Part shown: positions 35,812-43,783 of the stretch, one piece after another
Layout of the letters: the number at the start of each line of letters is the position of its first letter
Numbering within the stretch: position 1 is the first letter of the stretch
NCBI GenBank assembly: GCA_902810745.1
Contig: CADDYW010000013.1
Location: forward strand, 1 to 64,000
Source of the DNA: Chloroflexota bacterium
GTDB taxonomy: Bacteria; Chloroflexota; UBA6077; FW602-bin22; CADDYW01
DNA length: 64,000 bases
Direction of reading: 5' to 3'
Notes under the pieces: generated by a model
Told to the model about the DNA's origin: nothing
What the model saw: the letters and a program-made list of their open reading frames with translations, nothing else
Databases searched by the model: none
Position numbers and translations under genes: made by a program

Positions 35812-37002
35812 ATGAGAGCGCGCAATCCCTTCTACCTGATGGCGGGGCTCTACTTTGTGCTGGACGTCGTCGCCGTGGCGCTCGTCGCGTTGGTCACGGC
35901 CGGGATCATCTCGCCGATTGCCGGCCTGAGCTGGATGCAGGTGCATCTACTGACCATCGGGGTAGTCACTCAGGCCATCTTCGGCACTCTTCCAGGACTC
36001 ATCTCGCGAGTCACCGCAGGTTCCACGCTCGGAACGCGCACTGCCTGGGTAACCTGGCTCCTCGTCAATGGTGGATTCGTCACCCTGCTCGTGGCAATGC
36101 CCTCCGGGCAGCGGACAGTTGCGGCAGGTGGTGCTCTGACGATCTTCAGTGCCGTCGCGCTTCTGCTGGTCGGCCTGGTGTGGCAGGGCTCCCGGGGGCG
36201 CGACGGAGCCCGGATCAGCTCGCCCTTCTATCTGAGCGGGCCGGTGTTCTTTCTGGTCGGCATCGGCATGGCGCTGGGCATGCTGCTGGGCTGGCAGGTG
36301 CCGGGTGGCTACTTCGGGCTCATCGAGGCACACGTGCACGCGAACGTCTGGGGATTCCTGGCGCTGGTGGTCGCGGGCGTCCTGCTCGATCGGATTCCGG
36401 CGCTCCTGGGGCAGCCGCTCCGTTTCCCCGGAACGGTACCCGCGACGGGCTGGCTCCTGATCGTCGGGGCGATCGGTCTGGTCGTCGGTCCCTGGGCAGC
36501 CATCCTGCCCCTGACGATCCTGGGCATCGCGGTCTACGTCGTCGGGACAGCGCTACTGCTGGCCAACCTGATCGGCACCGCCCTGCCGGCGCGGGGATGG
36601 ACACCCAACCTGACCCATCTCCTGGTCGCCTACGTCTGGATGGTGGTTCCCGCCGTCGCTGCCCCGCTGATCGTGCTCGCGACCGGGCAGCTTCCGACCA
36701 GCCGCGTCGAGACCGCGGCGGTTGCCGGGCTCGTCGCCGGCTGGATCTTCCAGATCGTGATCGGGGCTTTCGTTCCCGGGCTCGTCCGCGAGCAACCGGG
36801 CTCCCTCGACGGCTCGTGGGCCTCGGTCGTCGCCCTCAACCTCGGCGTTCTCCTGTTCTGGATCTCACCGCTGGTCGGCGAGCGTACCACGGCCACGCTG
36901 ACCGCCGCCGGCTACGCTCTCATCGTCGGCGGCTCACTGCCTCCGCTGGCCTCTCTCCTCCGGCAGATCGTCGCGAGCCCGGTATCGGTCGGCGACGTTT
37001 AG
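35812..37002 (+). CDS. polytopic membrane protein, distant heme-copper oxidase subunit I-like
   Basis: 396 residues, about eleven or twelve hydrophobic segments. Conserved-looking histidines lie in membrane helices: His45 (WMQVHLLTIGVVTQAIFG), His174 and His176 (IEAHVHANVWGF) and His269 (NLTHLLVAYVWMV). The H-x-x-x-G-x-x-x-Q-x-I-F-G and H-x-H-x-N-x-W-G-F patterns occur in divergent cbb3-type/NorB-like proteins that may bind heme. AGGAG precedes the ATG. The upstream TetR regulator and operator indicate inducible expression. Whether the full set of metal ligands is present is not clear, so activity is uncertain. Confidence 0.65.
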   Translation: MRARNPFYLMAGLYFVLDVVAVALVALVTAGIISPIAGLSWMQVHLLTIGVVTQAIFGTLPGLISRVTAGSTLGTRTAWVTWLLVNGGFVTLLVAMPSGQRTVAAGGALTIFSAVALLLVGLVWQGSRGRDGARISSPFYLSGPVFFLVGIGMALGMLLGWQVPGGYFGLIEAHVHANVWGFLALVVAGVLLDRIPALLGQPLRFPGTVPATGWLLIVGAIGLVVGPWAAILPLTILGIAVYVVGTALLLANLIGTALPARGWTPNLTHLLVAYVWMVVPAVAAPLIVLATGQLPTSRVETAAVAGLVAGWIFQIVIGAFVPGLVREQPGSLDGSWASVVALNLGVLLFWISPLVGERTTATLTAAGYALIVGGSLPPLASLLRQIVASPVSVGDV

Positions 37003-37429
37003 CGCTCCGGGCGGAAGTTAATGGCACGACCAGGGGAGACCGGCCAGCGGTCCGGTTTCCCCTGGCTGAATCGGTCCTCTCACGAGGACGCAGATAAACC
37101 TTTCCAGCCGTGGGCGCGCAACCAGGGACCGATTGCCCGATCCTGGTTCTCGACGGCCGGACGGAACTGGGCGTCGGTGAGCCGCGCCTGCAGGGGGCGG
37201 ATCACCGATTGCTCCGCTTCTCGAGGGATGGGTCGAGCAGGGGCGTCAGCACGCCCGCGTCGTCCCGATCGATAAGAGAACCCTTCATCCAGGTGATACT
37301 GGGCGATCGCTTGGGGTAATCGGCGCACTCATCACTCGAAAAACCGTCGACGCGCGGTGAACGTACAGCTTCGCCCCGTTTCGAAGTTTGGGATGCTTCA
37401 CGAGAATCACCCACCACCCGGAAATGCCA
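37003..37429. other. 427-bp intergenic region without supported gene
   Basis: Lies between the membrane protein gene (+) and the end of the acyl-CoA-dehydrogenase-like gene (-). Short overlapping frames on both strands have no recognisable products. The stretch GGGATGCTTCACG near 37390-37402 also occurs in the right arm of the inverted repeat at 50585-50605, suggesting a degraded copy of that element. Confidence 0.4.
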
Positions 37430-38632
37430 TCACCAGACCTTGTCGACCGGCAGATCGAGGGCGAGGCGACCGCTGTAGAGCAGCGACTTCTCGGCCGGGA
37501 AGGGATGGAACTTCGCCGCGCGAACGTCGCGGTAGGCGCGTTCCAGCGGCGAGCGTCGGAAGTACGAGCTTCCGCCGACGGCCTCCATCGCCAGGTCGAC
37601 GACATCGACGGCCTGGTCCATCACGTAGCGCTTGGCCGTCTGAACCAGGTTGACGGCGCGCTCGTCGGGAGCGTATTCATCGCCAAGCTCGTCGAGAGCG
37701 CCGAGGAGCACCCACCAGGCCGTTCGGAGCTTGTGCTCGATCAGGCCAATCTGCCGCTGGATGGTCGAATCCTCCGCGATTGGCTGCCCATCGCCCCGAC
37801 GGCGCCCGCCAACCAGCCGAACTGCCTCATCGCGCGCACCAGCCGCCACGCCGTAGTAAACCGAGCTGACCAGCGGACTGAAGTGGACGAGGGCAGTGCG
37901 CAAGCTCGGATCGACCTGGCCCCACGGACGGCGACCGGTGACCTGCGCTTCGCCGACCTGGACGTTGGTCATCTGGACGTCGTGACTTGACGTCGCGCGC
38001 ATTCCCATGGTGTCCCAGGTCGGAACAACCTCGACTCCCTCGGCGCTCATCGGCACACTGAGGGAGAGGATCGTTCGGCCTATCTCCGGATCCTCGTAGA
38101 CGGCAGACGTGGCAAAGACGTTGGCGACCGGAGCCTGGCTACAGAACGCCTTACGTCCGGTGACCCGGAAGCCACCGTTGACCTTCTCTGCCTTCCCCGA
38201 TGGGTAGATGCCATCCGACGCGCCGCTCGTCATCAGGACGATGCCCTCGGAGGCGATCCGCCGCAGCGGGCCCTCGGCATTCGCGACGCCGTGGCGCCAG
38301 CGAAACACGTTGACGACGGTCAGGTAGAGGTGCATGTTGACCGCGAGGGCCGTCGAGGCGCAGTGCCGGGCAAGCTCGGCCTGGGCATAGCAGATCTGGC
38401 GCAGCGAAGCGCCAAGGCCGCCGAGCTCGGTCGGTACCGGAAGGCGGAGATAGCCGGACTCGCGGAGCAGACCGTAATTCTCGGTCACGAACGTGTTCTC
38501 GCGGTCGTGCTCGGCAGACCGGGGCGCGCATTGCGTGCCTACTCGAGCGGCAAGCTCGACGAAGCGGTCATCGCCGTCGCGAACGGGCGTCGGCCGAAAC
38601 GAGGCCGACTGCCTAACTCCAGTCTGTGACAT
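37430..38632 (-). CDS. acyl-CoA dehydrogenase-like flavoprotein (possible flavin monooxygenase branch)
   Basis: 400 residues from the ATG at 38632 with GGGGAG upstream. The acyl-CoA dehydrogenase fold is evident: ELARHCASTALAVNMH, TSGASDGIYPSG, GGFRVTGRKAFCSQAPVANVF and WDTMGMRATSSHDV. Near the C-terminus GGSSYFRRSPLERAYRDVRAAKFHPF occupies the place of the usual GG-x-GY...RD-x-R...YEGT. The YEGT carrying a catalytic Glu in medium-chain enzymes is replaced by HPFP. This change is seen in two-component monooxygenases such as the DszC group, so oxidation of an acyl-CoA is not certain. Divergent from the HxlR gene at 38878. Confidence 0.82.
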   Translation of the reverse strand: MSQTGVRQSASFRPTPVRDGDDRFVELAARVGTQCAPRSAEHDRENTFVTENYGLLRESGYLRLPVPTELGGLGASLRQICYAQAELARHCASTALAVNMHLYLTVVNVFRWRHGVANAEGPLRRIASEGIVLMTSGASDGIYPSGKAEKVNGGFRVTGRKAFCSQAPVANVFATSAVYEDPEIGRTILSLSVPMSAEGVEVVPTWDTMGMRATSSHDVQMTNVQVGEAQVTGRRPWGQVDPSLRTALVHFSPLVSSVYYGVAAGARDEAVRLVGGRRRGDGQPIAEDSTIQRQIGLIEHKLRTAWWVLLGALDELGDEYAPDERAVNLVQTAKRYVMDQAVDVVDLAMEAVGGSSYFRRSPLERAYRDVRAAKFHPFPAEKSLLYSGRLALDLPVDKVW

Positions 38633-38739
38633 CAATCTCCCCTTTCCTAACTCTCGACGATGTGGTGTGGCTTTCAGTCGTGTTACTATTGTCGAGGCGG
38701 TTACCTGGACCTACAAGTTCAAAAAATGAAGTGAGTTAT

Positions 38740-38817
38740 TGATCGATGCGCAAAGCGCAGGACGCACATGCCCCCCACACGATCCACCGGCCGTGCAAAT
38801 TGCGCGTTGCGCTTTGG
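38740..38817. repeat. heptad palindromic element, copy C
   Basis: Begins TGATCGATGCGC (38740-38751), followed by 7-mers CGCAAAG CGCAGGA CGCACAT (38749-38769). The right arm, inverted, contains (minus strand) CGCAACG CGCAATT TGCACGG CCGGTGG. It matches the reverse complement of copy B across most of its core. It lies in the divergent promoter region between the flavoprotein and HxlR genes. Confidence 0.8.
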
Positions 38818-38877
38818 ATCTCCGTGCTGCGCCCCACCAGATTGCGAGGGCGTCACGGATAGTTTCGAGGTAAGAAG

Positions 38878-39576
38878 GTGACGACGTACGGCCAGTTCTG
38901 TCCAGTTGCCAAGGCGGCCGAGGTATTCGCCGAGCGCTGGACGCCCCTGATCGTGCGCGAGATCGTCTGCGGGAGCCATCGCTTCAACGAGCTCGAGAAC
39001 GGTTTGCCGAACATCTCCCGGTCACTCCTCACGCAGCGCTTGCGCTCACTCGAGCAGGCCGGCGTCATCGAGCGACGTCCGACCGGGGACGGACGCGCGT
39101 CGGGATACTATCTCACCGAGGCCGGGACTGAGCTTGGCACCATCGTGATCGCGCTCGGCGAATGGGGCCAGCGCTGGGTGAACTCGGAAATTCGTCCGTC
39201 GGAGCTCGACCTCGACCTGCTGATGTGGGATCTTCATCGTCGGCTCAACTGGGACACGCTGCCGTCATATCGGGTCGTCGCTCGCTTCGATTTCTCCGGG
39301 GCGCAGGTTCGGAGCTACTGGCTGGTACTCGAGCACGGCGAGGCATCGATCTGTCGAGGAGACCCCGGCTTCGACGTGGACCTGTACGTGAGCGCCGATA
39401 CCGTCGCCTTCCACCGCGTCTGGATCGGCCACGCGCGGCTCGCCGACGTCATCCGCGACGGTCACGTCCGGATCGACGGGCCGTCGGATCTGGTCCGGGC
39501 ATTTCCGGGCTGGCTTTCATACAGCGTCTTCGCGCACATTCGCCCGGCGGTCGATCAGGTCTCCGACGCCACCTAA
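38878..39576 (+). CDS. HxlR-family regulator with a C-terminal SCP2-like extension
   Basis: 232 residues from a GTG. The HxlR winged helix occupies residues 5-105: CPVAKAAEVFAERWTPLIVREIV, HRFNELENGLPNISRSLLTQRLRSLEQAGVI and GYYLTEAGTEL. About 120 further residues follow, including VARFDFSGAQVRSYWLVLEHGEASIC, GDPGFDVDLYVSADTVAFHRVW and IRDGHVRIDGPSDLVRAF. These resemble a sterol-carrier (SCP2)-type hydrophobic pocket. Most HxlR proteins are 100-150 residues, so this one probably senses a lipophilic ligand. The divergent flavoprotein gene is a likely target. Confidence 0.85.
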   Translation: MTTYGQFCPVAKAAEVFAERWTPLIVREIVCGSHRFNELENGLPNISRSLLTQRLRSLEQAGVIERRPTGDGRASGYYLTEAGTELGTIVIALGEWGQRWVNSEIRPSELDLDLLMWDLHRRLNWDTLPSYRVVARFDFSGAQVRSYWLVLEHGEASICRGDPGFDVDLYVSADTVAFHRVWIGHARLADVIRDGHVRIDGPSDLVRAFPGWLSYSVFAHIRPAVDQVSDAT

Positions 39577-40071
39577 CGCGCGGCTGTCCCCGCGCGCAGG
39601 GGGTCCCTCGTTACTCGTCGACGGATGCTACCGCGAGTACCTCTATTCATTTCTTCCGCGTGTGCATCGCCCGGTCGGATCGTGCCCTACAAAAGCCCGA
39701 CGAGGGGAAGGAAGCACAGCAGGTCAGGGTTTGGCCATGAGGCTGATTGGCACATCCACGGACCCGCGCATTCTGAACGCATCCTCGCCCGTATCGACGA
39801 CGTTCGGCGAGCCGTGGCCGACGGCCTCCACGGACGCCCGCGCGGACCTCTCCAGTCACCCCCGAAGCTGCGGGCGACGGGCTGGCCCTGCTGGAGCCGC
39901 ATCCGATCAGTCAGCGCCGCCTGACCGGCGACTCACGCCTCGCGCGGCGCGAGCTCGATTCACCGCGGCACGGAGATCCGGATTGCGATGCGCAATGCGC
40001 AGGGTCACCGCATCGCGTGGCGCTCGTCGGCGTTTTGTGCCTTGCGCCTGGGTCAGCAGGAAGACGCTCCG
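39577..40071. other. 495-bp intergenic region with a 3' hairpin and repeat copy D
   Basis: A hairpin CGCGCGG, 6 bases, CCGCGCG follows the HxlR stop within the first 25 bases; it lacks a T-run. Repeat copy D is at 39981-40053. No gene is supported in the rest: open frames here give arginine/serine-rich strings with no family match. Confidence 0.45.
39981..40053. repeat. heptad palindromic element, degraded copy D
   Basis: GATTGCGATGCGCAATGCGC and the following CAGGGTCAC align with the TGAGCAATGCGCAAAGCGC start of the core of copies B and C. The right end (minus strand) reads CGCAAGG CACAAAA CGCCGAC. The 7-bp periodicity is partly lost. Confidence 0.55.
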
Positions 40072-40869
40072 TCACCAGGCGAGATAGCCACCATCCACCG
40101 CGACGGTGTAGCCGGTGATGAGATTCGAGGCGGCCGAAGCGAGGAACACCGCGACCCCTTTCAGCTCCTCCGGCGTGCCCAGGCGTCCGATTGGCGTGCG
40201 CGCCGAGATCTCGGCGATGTACTGCCGCGACTCCTCGGTCTCGCCGCGCAGCATGCCGCCGGCGATGTTCGTCCCGATGAAGGTGGGTGCGATCGCGTTG
40301 ACCTGGATGTTGTATTGCGCCAGCTCGATTGCCAGGCTGCGCGTCAGGTTGATCACACCCGCCTTCGCCGCCGCGTAGGCGCGTCCGCGCCCGGCCCGAA
40401 AGTTCGCGACGAAGCCGTAGATCGAGGCGGTGCTGACGATCTTCCCCCGCCGACGCGGAATCATCACCTTCGCCGCCTCGCGCGCGGTCAGATACACACC
40501 AGTCAGATCGACGTCGATCACCTTCTGCCAGGTCTCCAGCGTCGACTCGATCAGCGGCGAGGTCGGCTCGGCGATGCCGGCGTTGGCGAAGACGATGTCG
40601 AGCGGGCCAAGCTGCTCTACCGTCGCGCTGACCATCGCGACGACGTCGCCTTCGCGGCTGACGTCGACCGGGATCGCCACCGCGCGCCGGCCCAAGGAGC
40701 GGATCGCCTCGGCGGTCTTTGCGGCGCTCTCGAGTTGGAGATCCGCACAGGCAACGTCGGCGCCGGCCTCGGCCAGGGCCAGCGCGAACGCCTCGCCGAG
40801 CCCGCTGCCGGCCCCGGTCACCAGAGCAACCTGTCCGTCCAGACGGAATGAATCGAGTACGTTTGGCAT
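40072..40869 (-). CDS. SDR-family NAD(P)-dependent oxidoreductase
   Basis: 265 residues from the ATG at 40869 with GAGAGGAG upstream. It has TGAGSGLG (cofactor), NAG, STASIYG (Ser), YAAAKAG (YxxxK) and ends LITGYTVAVDGGYLAW. The frame stays open back to 40956 only because the heptad array 40885-40947 reads through as coding. The array therefore forms the 5' leader of this gene. It is probably a 3-ketoacyl- or sugar-alcohol-type dehydrogenase; the substrate is unknown. Confidence 0.88.
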   Translation of the reverse strand: MPNVLDSFRLDGQVALVTGAGSGLGEAFALALAEAGADVACADLQLESAAKTAEAIRSLGRRAVAIPVDVSREGDVVAMVSATVEQLGPLDIVFANAGIAEPTSPLIESTLETWQKVIDVDLTGVYLTAREAAKVMIPRRRGKIVSTASIYGFVANFRAGRGRAYAAAKAGVINLTRSLAIELAQYNIQVNAIAPTFIGTNIAGGMLRGETEESRQYIAEISARTPIGRLGTPEELKGVAVFLASAASNLITGYTVAVDGGYLAW

Positions 40870-40884
40870 TTTTGAGCTCCTCTC

Positions 40885-40947
40885 CGTGATACGTGAAGCG
40901 TGAATCGTGAAACGTAAGACGTGAGGCCCAGGGCGCAATCGGCGAAG
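40885..40947. repeat. heptad array, left arm of element E (nine 7-mers)
   Basis: Nine consecutive 7-base units: CGTGATA, CGTGAAG, CGTGAAT, CGTGAAA, CGTAAGA, CGTGAGG, CCCAGGG, CGCAATC, GGCGAAG. The last units match the CGCAATC-GGCACAG of copy F. It is in the leader of the SDR gene and about 45 bases from the stop of the four-helix-bundle gene. Confidence 0.85.
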
Positions 40948-40992
40948 ACACTCCACCGAAGCATCGATGGCAAAGTGGATAGTGCGGGTTGC

Positions 40993-41529
40993 TCAGTTAC
41001 TACCCGAAGGCCGAGTCTCACCGGAGTGACCATCGACATCACCCAGGTCTACCAAAATGTCCCGTGAATCCCAGGCTGGGTTCTCTGAACCTGAGAGGTA
41101 GTCGGCGTCATCCTCGCGCAGCACGCGCGCCCGCTGCTGCGGAATCATCGTCAGCAGGAGCCGTGTGATCCTGGTCAAGAGATTTAGGCGATTGTCTGTG
41201 ATGTCCTCTCCCAGGACGTGCCGCGCCTTGTAGTACCAATCTCGGCTTTCACGAGCCGACCCCAGAGCATACTCGTTGAATCGGGCGCGGTCGTTTCCAG
41301 TGCCGCGAGAATAGCCTTCGGCGACGTTAGCGCTAATCGAGCAGGCTGCCCGACATAACTGATCCGCTAGACCAGTCGTACGCCGATCGCGCAGCAATCG
41401 CGTAACGTCGCTCCAACTCAGATCCGCCAGGAACAGCGCCAGCCGATACGCTGCGACCTGCCACAGTGAATCCCCTCGGATCATCGGAGGAACCGTCCCT
41501 TCCCACTGGTCGTAGGTCATCTCCAGCAT
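40993..41529 (-). CDS. four-helix-bundle protein, S23 / 23S-rRNA-IVS family
   Basis: 178 residues from the ATG at 41529 (alternative ATG 41520 with GGGAG upstream). The family core is visible: VAAYRLALFLADL near the N-terminus (the common v-ya-l-l), LADQLCRAACSISANVAEGYSRGTGNDRARFNEYALGSARESRDWYYKARHVLG, then long helices. These proteins were first found in intervening sequences of 23S rRNA genes and are homologous to the Avd subunit of diversity-generating retroelements; they bind nucleic acid or protein partners. Here the gene is enclosed by inverted heptad arrays (40885-40947 and 41553-41594). Its TGA is part of the repeat-core motif TTGCTCAG (40989-40996). The C-terminus beyond about residue 130 is unlike the family. 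Confidence 0.85.
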   Translation of the reverse strand: MLEMTYDQWEGTVPPMIRGDSLWQVAAYRLALFLADLSWSDVTRLLRDRRTTGLADQLCRAACSISANVAEGYSRGTGNDRARFNEYALGSARESRDWYYKARHVLGEDITDNRLNLLTRITRLLLTMIPQQRARVLREDDADYLSGSENPAWDSRDILVDLGDVDGHSGETRPSGSN

Positions 41530-41552
41530 CTCCCGCTCTGTCTCGCCATCGA

Positions 41553-41594
41553 CCTTACGTTTCACGTTTTCCGCTTTACGTTTCACGTTTTCCG
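41553..41594. repeat. heptad array, right (inverted) arm of element E
   Basis: Six 7-mers that read on the minus strand CGGAAAA, CGTGAAA, CGTAAAG, CGGAAAA, CGTGAAA, CGTAAGG, i.e. two tandem 21-bp blocks. In the open frame upstream of the four-helix-bundle gene they would encode ENVKRKA ENVKRKV, a seven-residue peptide repeat, but the likely start codon lies downstream of them. Confidence 0.85.
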
Positions 41595-41702
41595 TGTCGA
41601 TCTTACTCCACCGGCGTCCGGCAAGCGATGCTTCCGCCACGGGCGCGCGTGGTAGAATGGCGGCAGTTCTGGAGGAACCACATCTCTGTCGAGGAGCTGT
41701 GT

Positions 41703-42863
41703 ATGTACCGCACTGCCATCATCGCCTGCGGCAACATCGCACGCGTGCACGCCCGCGCCTGGCAGAACGTGCCGGGGCACCCGGTCGAGATCGCCGCCAT
41801 CGCCGATACCCATCCGGACGCGCTCCGCGAGTTTGGCGACTTCTTTGGCGTCCCCGAAAGCAAGCGCTACATCAATTACCGTGAGATGCTGGACGCCGAG
41901 CACCCTGACTTCGTCGACGTCTGCTCCTGGCACGGTCAGCACGCCGAGATGGTCATCGCCGCGGCCGCGCGTCGGCCCAAGGCGATCATCTGCCAGAAGC
42001 CCATGGCGCTCAGCCTGGGCGATGCCGAGAGGATGATGATCGCCTGCGCGCGCAACGGCGTAAAGCTGATGATCGCCTACCAGCGCCCCCACCACGCCAC
42101 CTGGCTCAAAGCGCGGGATCTGATCCGTGACGGCGTGATCGGAAAGATCATTCAGATCTCAGTCAGCGACGGCACCCTGCTCAACACGAATTCGCACAAC
42201 ATTCAGCTCGCGCTCTTCCTGACCGGCAACCCCCGTGTCGAGTGGGTGATGGGCGCGGTCGAGCGGACGAGCGACGTGATGGAGCGAGGATTTCCGACCG
42301 AAGAGCGCACGCTCGCGCTCGTCGGGCTCGCGGGCGGGGCCCAGATTCTCGTACAGGGCGGATTCCCCTCGCCGTACCGGACCGGCCAGGGCGCGCGCGT
42401 CGTCGGCACCGAGGGCCTGATGGAGCTTGGAACGTCGCGTCCGCCGGATCACGAGCTTCGCTCCGACGGGGCGATGTGGCAGCCGGAGGGCTCGTCGGCG
42501 AAGTACAACGACGAATGGGGCTGGGTGCGCTATCTCAACGCGACCAGCGGCGGCTGGAGGAACGTCGAAGCACCCTGGCACGACGCCTGGGTCCACCAGT
42601 GCCAGGAGGCGATCGACTGGGTGGAGGGACGAGTGACCGATCCGATCAGTTCGGCACAGAAGGGCTACGCGACCCAGGAAGTCATGATGGCACTCTACGA
42701 GTCGGCACGCAAGCGCCGCCGAATCGATCTTCCACTGAAGACGCGGGTGAATCCCTTGCAGCTCATGATCGAGAATGGCGATCTGCCGGTCGAGTGGCCG
42801 GGCGCCTACGAGACGCGCGCGACTATCGTCCGCGGCGAGGGCATGACCTGGAACGAGCAGTAG
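41703..42863 (+). CDS. Gfo/Idh/MocA-family dehydrogenase
   Basis: 386 residues from the ATG at 41703 with GAGGAG upstream. The N-terminal Rossmann fold has AIIACGNIARVHARAW. CQKPMALSLGDAERM carries the active-site Lys of the EKP motif (QKP here). VKLMIAYQRPHHATW and the C-terminal fold with NSHNIQLALFL follow. It forms a pair with the isomerase gene 41 bases downstream, repeating the Gfo/Idh plus TIM-barrel arrangement of the 2247-13162 cluster. Substrate is probably a sugar, sugar acid or cyclitol. Confidence 0.88.
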   Translation: MYRTAIIACGNIARVHARAWQNVPGHPVEIAAIADTHPDALREFGDFFGVPESKRYINYREMLDAEHPDFVDVCSWHGQHAEMVIAAAARRPKAIICQKPMALSLGDAERMMIACARNGVKLMIAYQRPHHATWLKARDLIRDGVIGKIIQISVSDGTLLNTNSHNIQLALFLTGNPRVEWVMGAVERTSDVMERGFPTEERTLALVGLAGGAQILVQGGFPSPYRTGQGARVVGTEGLMELGTSRPPDHELRSDGAMWQPEGSSAKYNDEWGWVRYLNATSGGWRNVEAPWHDAWVHQCQEAIDWVEGRVTDPISSAQKGYATQEVMMALYESARKRRRIDLPLKTRVNPLQLMIENGDLPVEWPGAYETRATIVRGEGMTWNEQ

Positions 42864-42904
42864 AGGTGAGGATGACCTGCCTCGACCCGATCGGAGGAGG
42901 AACG

Positions 42905-43756
42905 ATGAAGCTCGGCTACAGCGCCTGGAGCATGCCCACGCTCTCGGTCGACGCTCAGATTCGCACCGTCGCGGAGATTGGCTTTCAGGGCATCGAGCTG
43001 ATCTGCATCCAGAGATCCTCGACCGACGTGGATCGGCTGGACGCGGCCGAGCGGCGACGGATTCGTGGGCTGCTCGACGCGTCCGGCCTGGAGCTGCCCG
43101 CGCTCCACGCCAGCGTCAACCCGATCGATCCCGACGCCGAGGTCGCGGCTCGGAACGTCGCGCGCCTGCGGCGCTCGATCGACCTGGCCGTGGACCTGGC
43201 CGGTCCCGAGGGGCCACCGGCCATCGTGCTGATGGGCTACGGCCACCCCGAGACTTACGAGAAGGATCGGGAGCGCCTGGTGCCGATCTTTCAGGAGCTT
43301 GCGGAGTACGGGCGCGAGCGTGGCGTGAGGCTCGCGCTCGAGCTCCACGTCGGCCAGGCGATCGATCGTCCCGAGCGCGCGCTCTGGCTGCTCGAGCACG
43401 TCGATCATCCCTATTTCAAGCTCAATCTCGATACCAGCCACCTCGACGTCATGGGTTACAGCATCGCCGACTCGGTCCGTCCGCTCGTCGCCCACGCGGT
43501 CCACACCCACGTCAAGGATCAGCGTGGGCGGGTCCCGAGCTACGAGTTCCTGGCCCCGGGTGACGGCGACTACGACTACGTGACCTACCTCAAAGAGATG
43601 GCCGCCGGCGGGTACCGTGGATTCATCACCGCCGAGATCAGCCTGATGGTCCAGCGCAAACCGGGGTACGATCCAGTCGCGACGGCGCGCCAGAGCTACG
43701 TGACGCTGACGCGCGCCTTTGCCGAGGCCGGCCTGACGCTTGATTCCCTGGCCTGA
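42905..43756 (+). CDS. sugar phosphate isomerase/epimerase (TIM barrel)
   Basis: 283 residues from the ATG at 42905 with GGAGGAGG upstream. The metal-binding stations appear as LALELHVGQAIDRPE, LNLDTSHLDVMGYS, HAVHTHVKDQRG and ITAEISLMVQR. It follows the Gfo/Idh gene closely and is probably its metabolic partner. Confidence 0.87.
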   Translation: MKLGYSAWSMPTLSVDAQIRTVAEIGFQGIELICIQRSSTDVDRLDAAERRRIRGLLDASGLELPALHASVNPIDPDAEVAARNVARLRRSIDLAVDLAGPEGPPAIVLMGYGHPETYEKDRERLVPIFQELAEYGRERGVRLALELHVGQAIDRPERALWLLEHVDHPYFKLNLDTSHLDVMGYSIADSVRPLVAHAVHTHVKDQRGRVPSYEFLAPGDGDYDYVTYLKEMAAGGYRGFITAEISLMVQRKPGYDPVATARQSYVTLTRAFAEAGLTLDSLA

Positions 43757-43783
43757 CCGTCCCGTACCCCCAGCAGTCGCGAA

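Noticed and set aside
39662-40087. Open frames at 39625-40087 as small genes
   Set aside because: No ribosome site, no family resemblance, and part of the stretch is repeat copy D.
41530-41640. Upstream extension of the four-helix-bundle frame (ENVKRKAENVKRKV peptide repeat) as real protein
   Set aside because: It is the translation of the heptad array; a start with a ribosome site lies downstream at 41529/41520 and the family N-terminus begins there.
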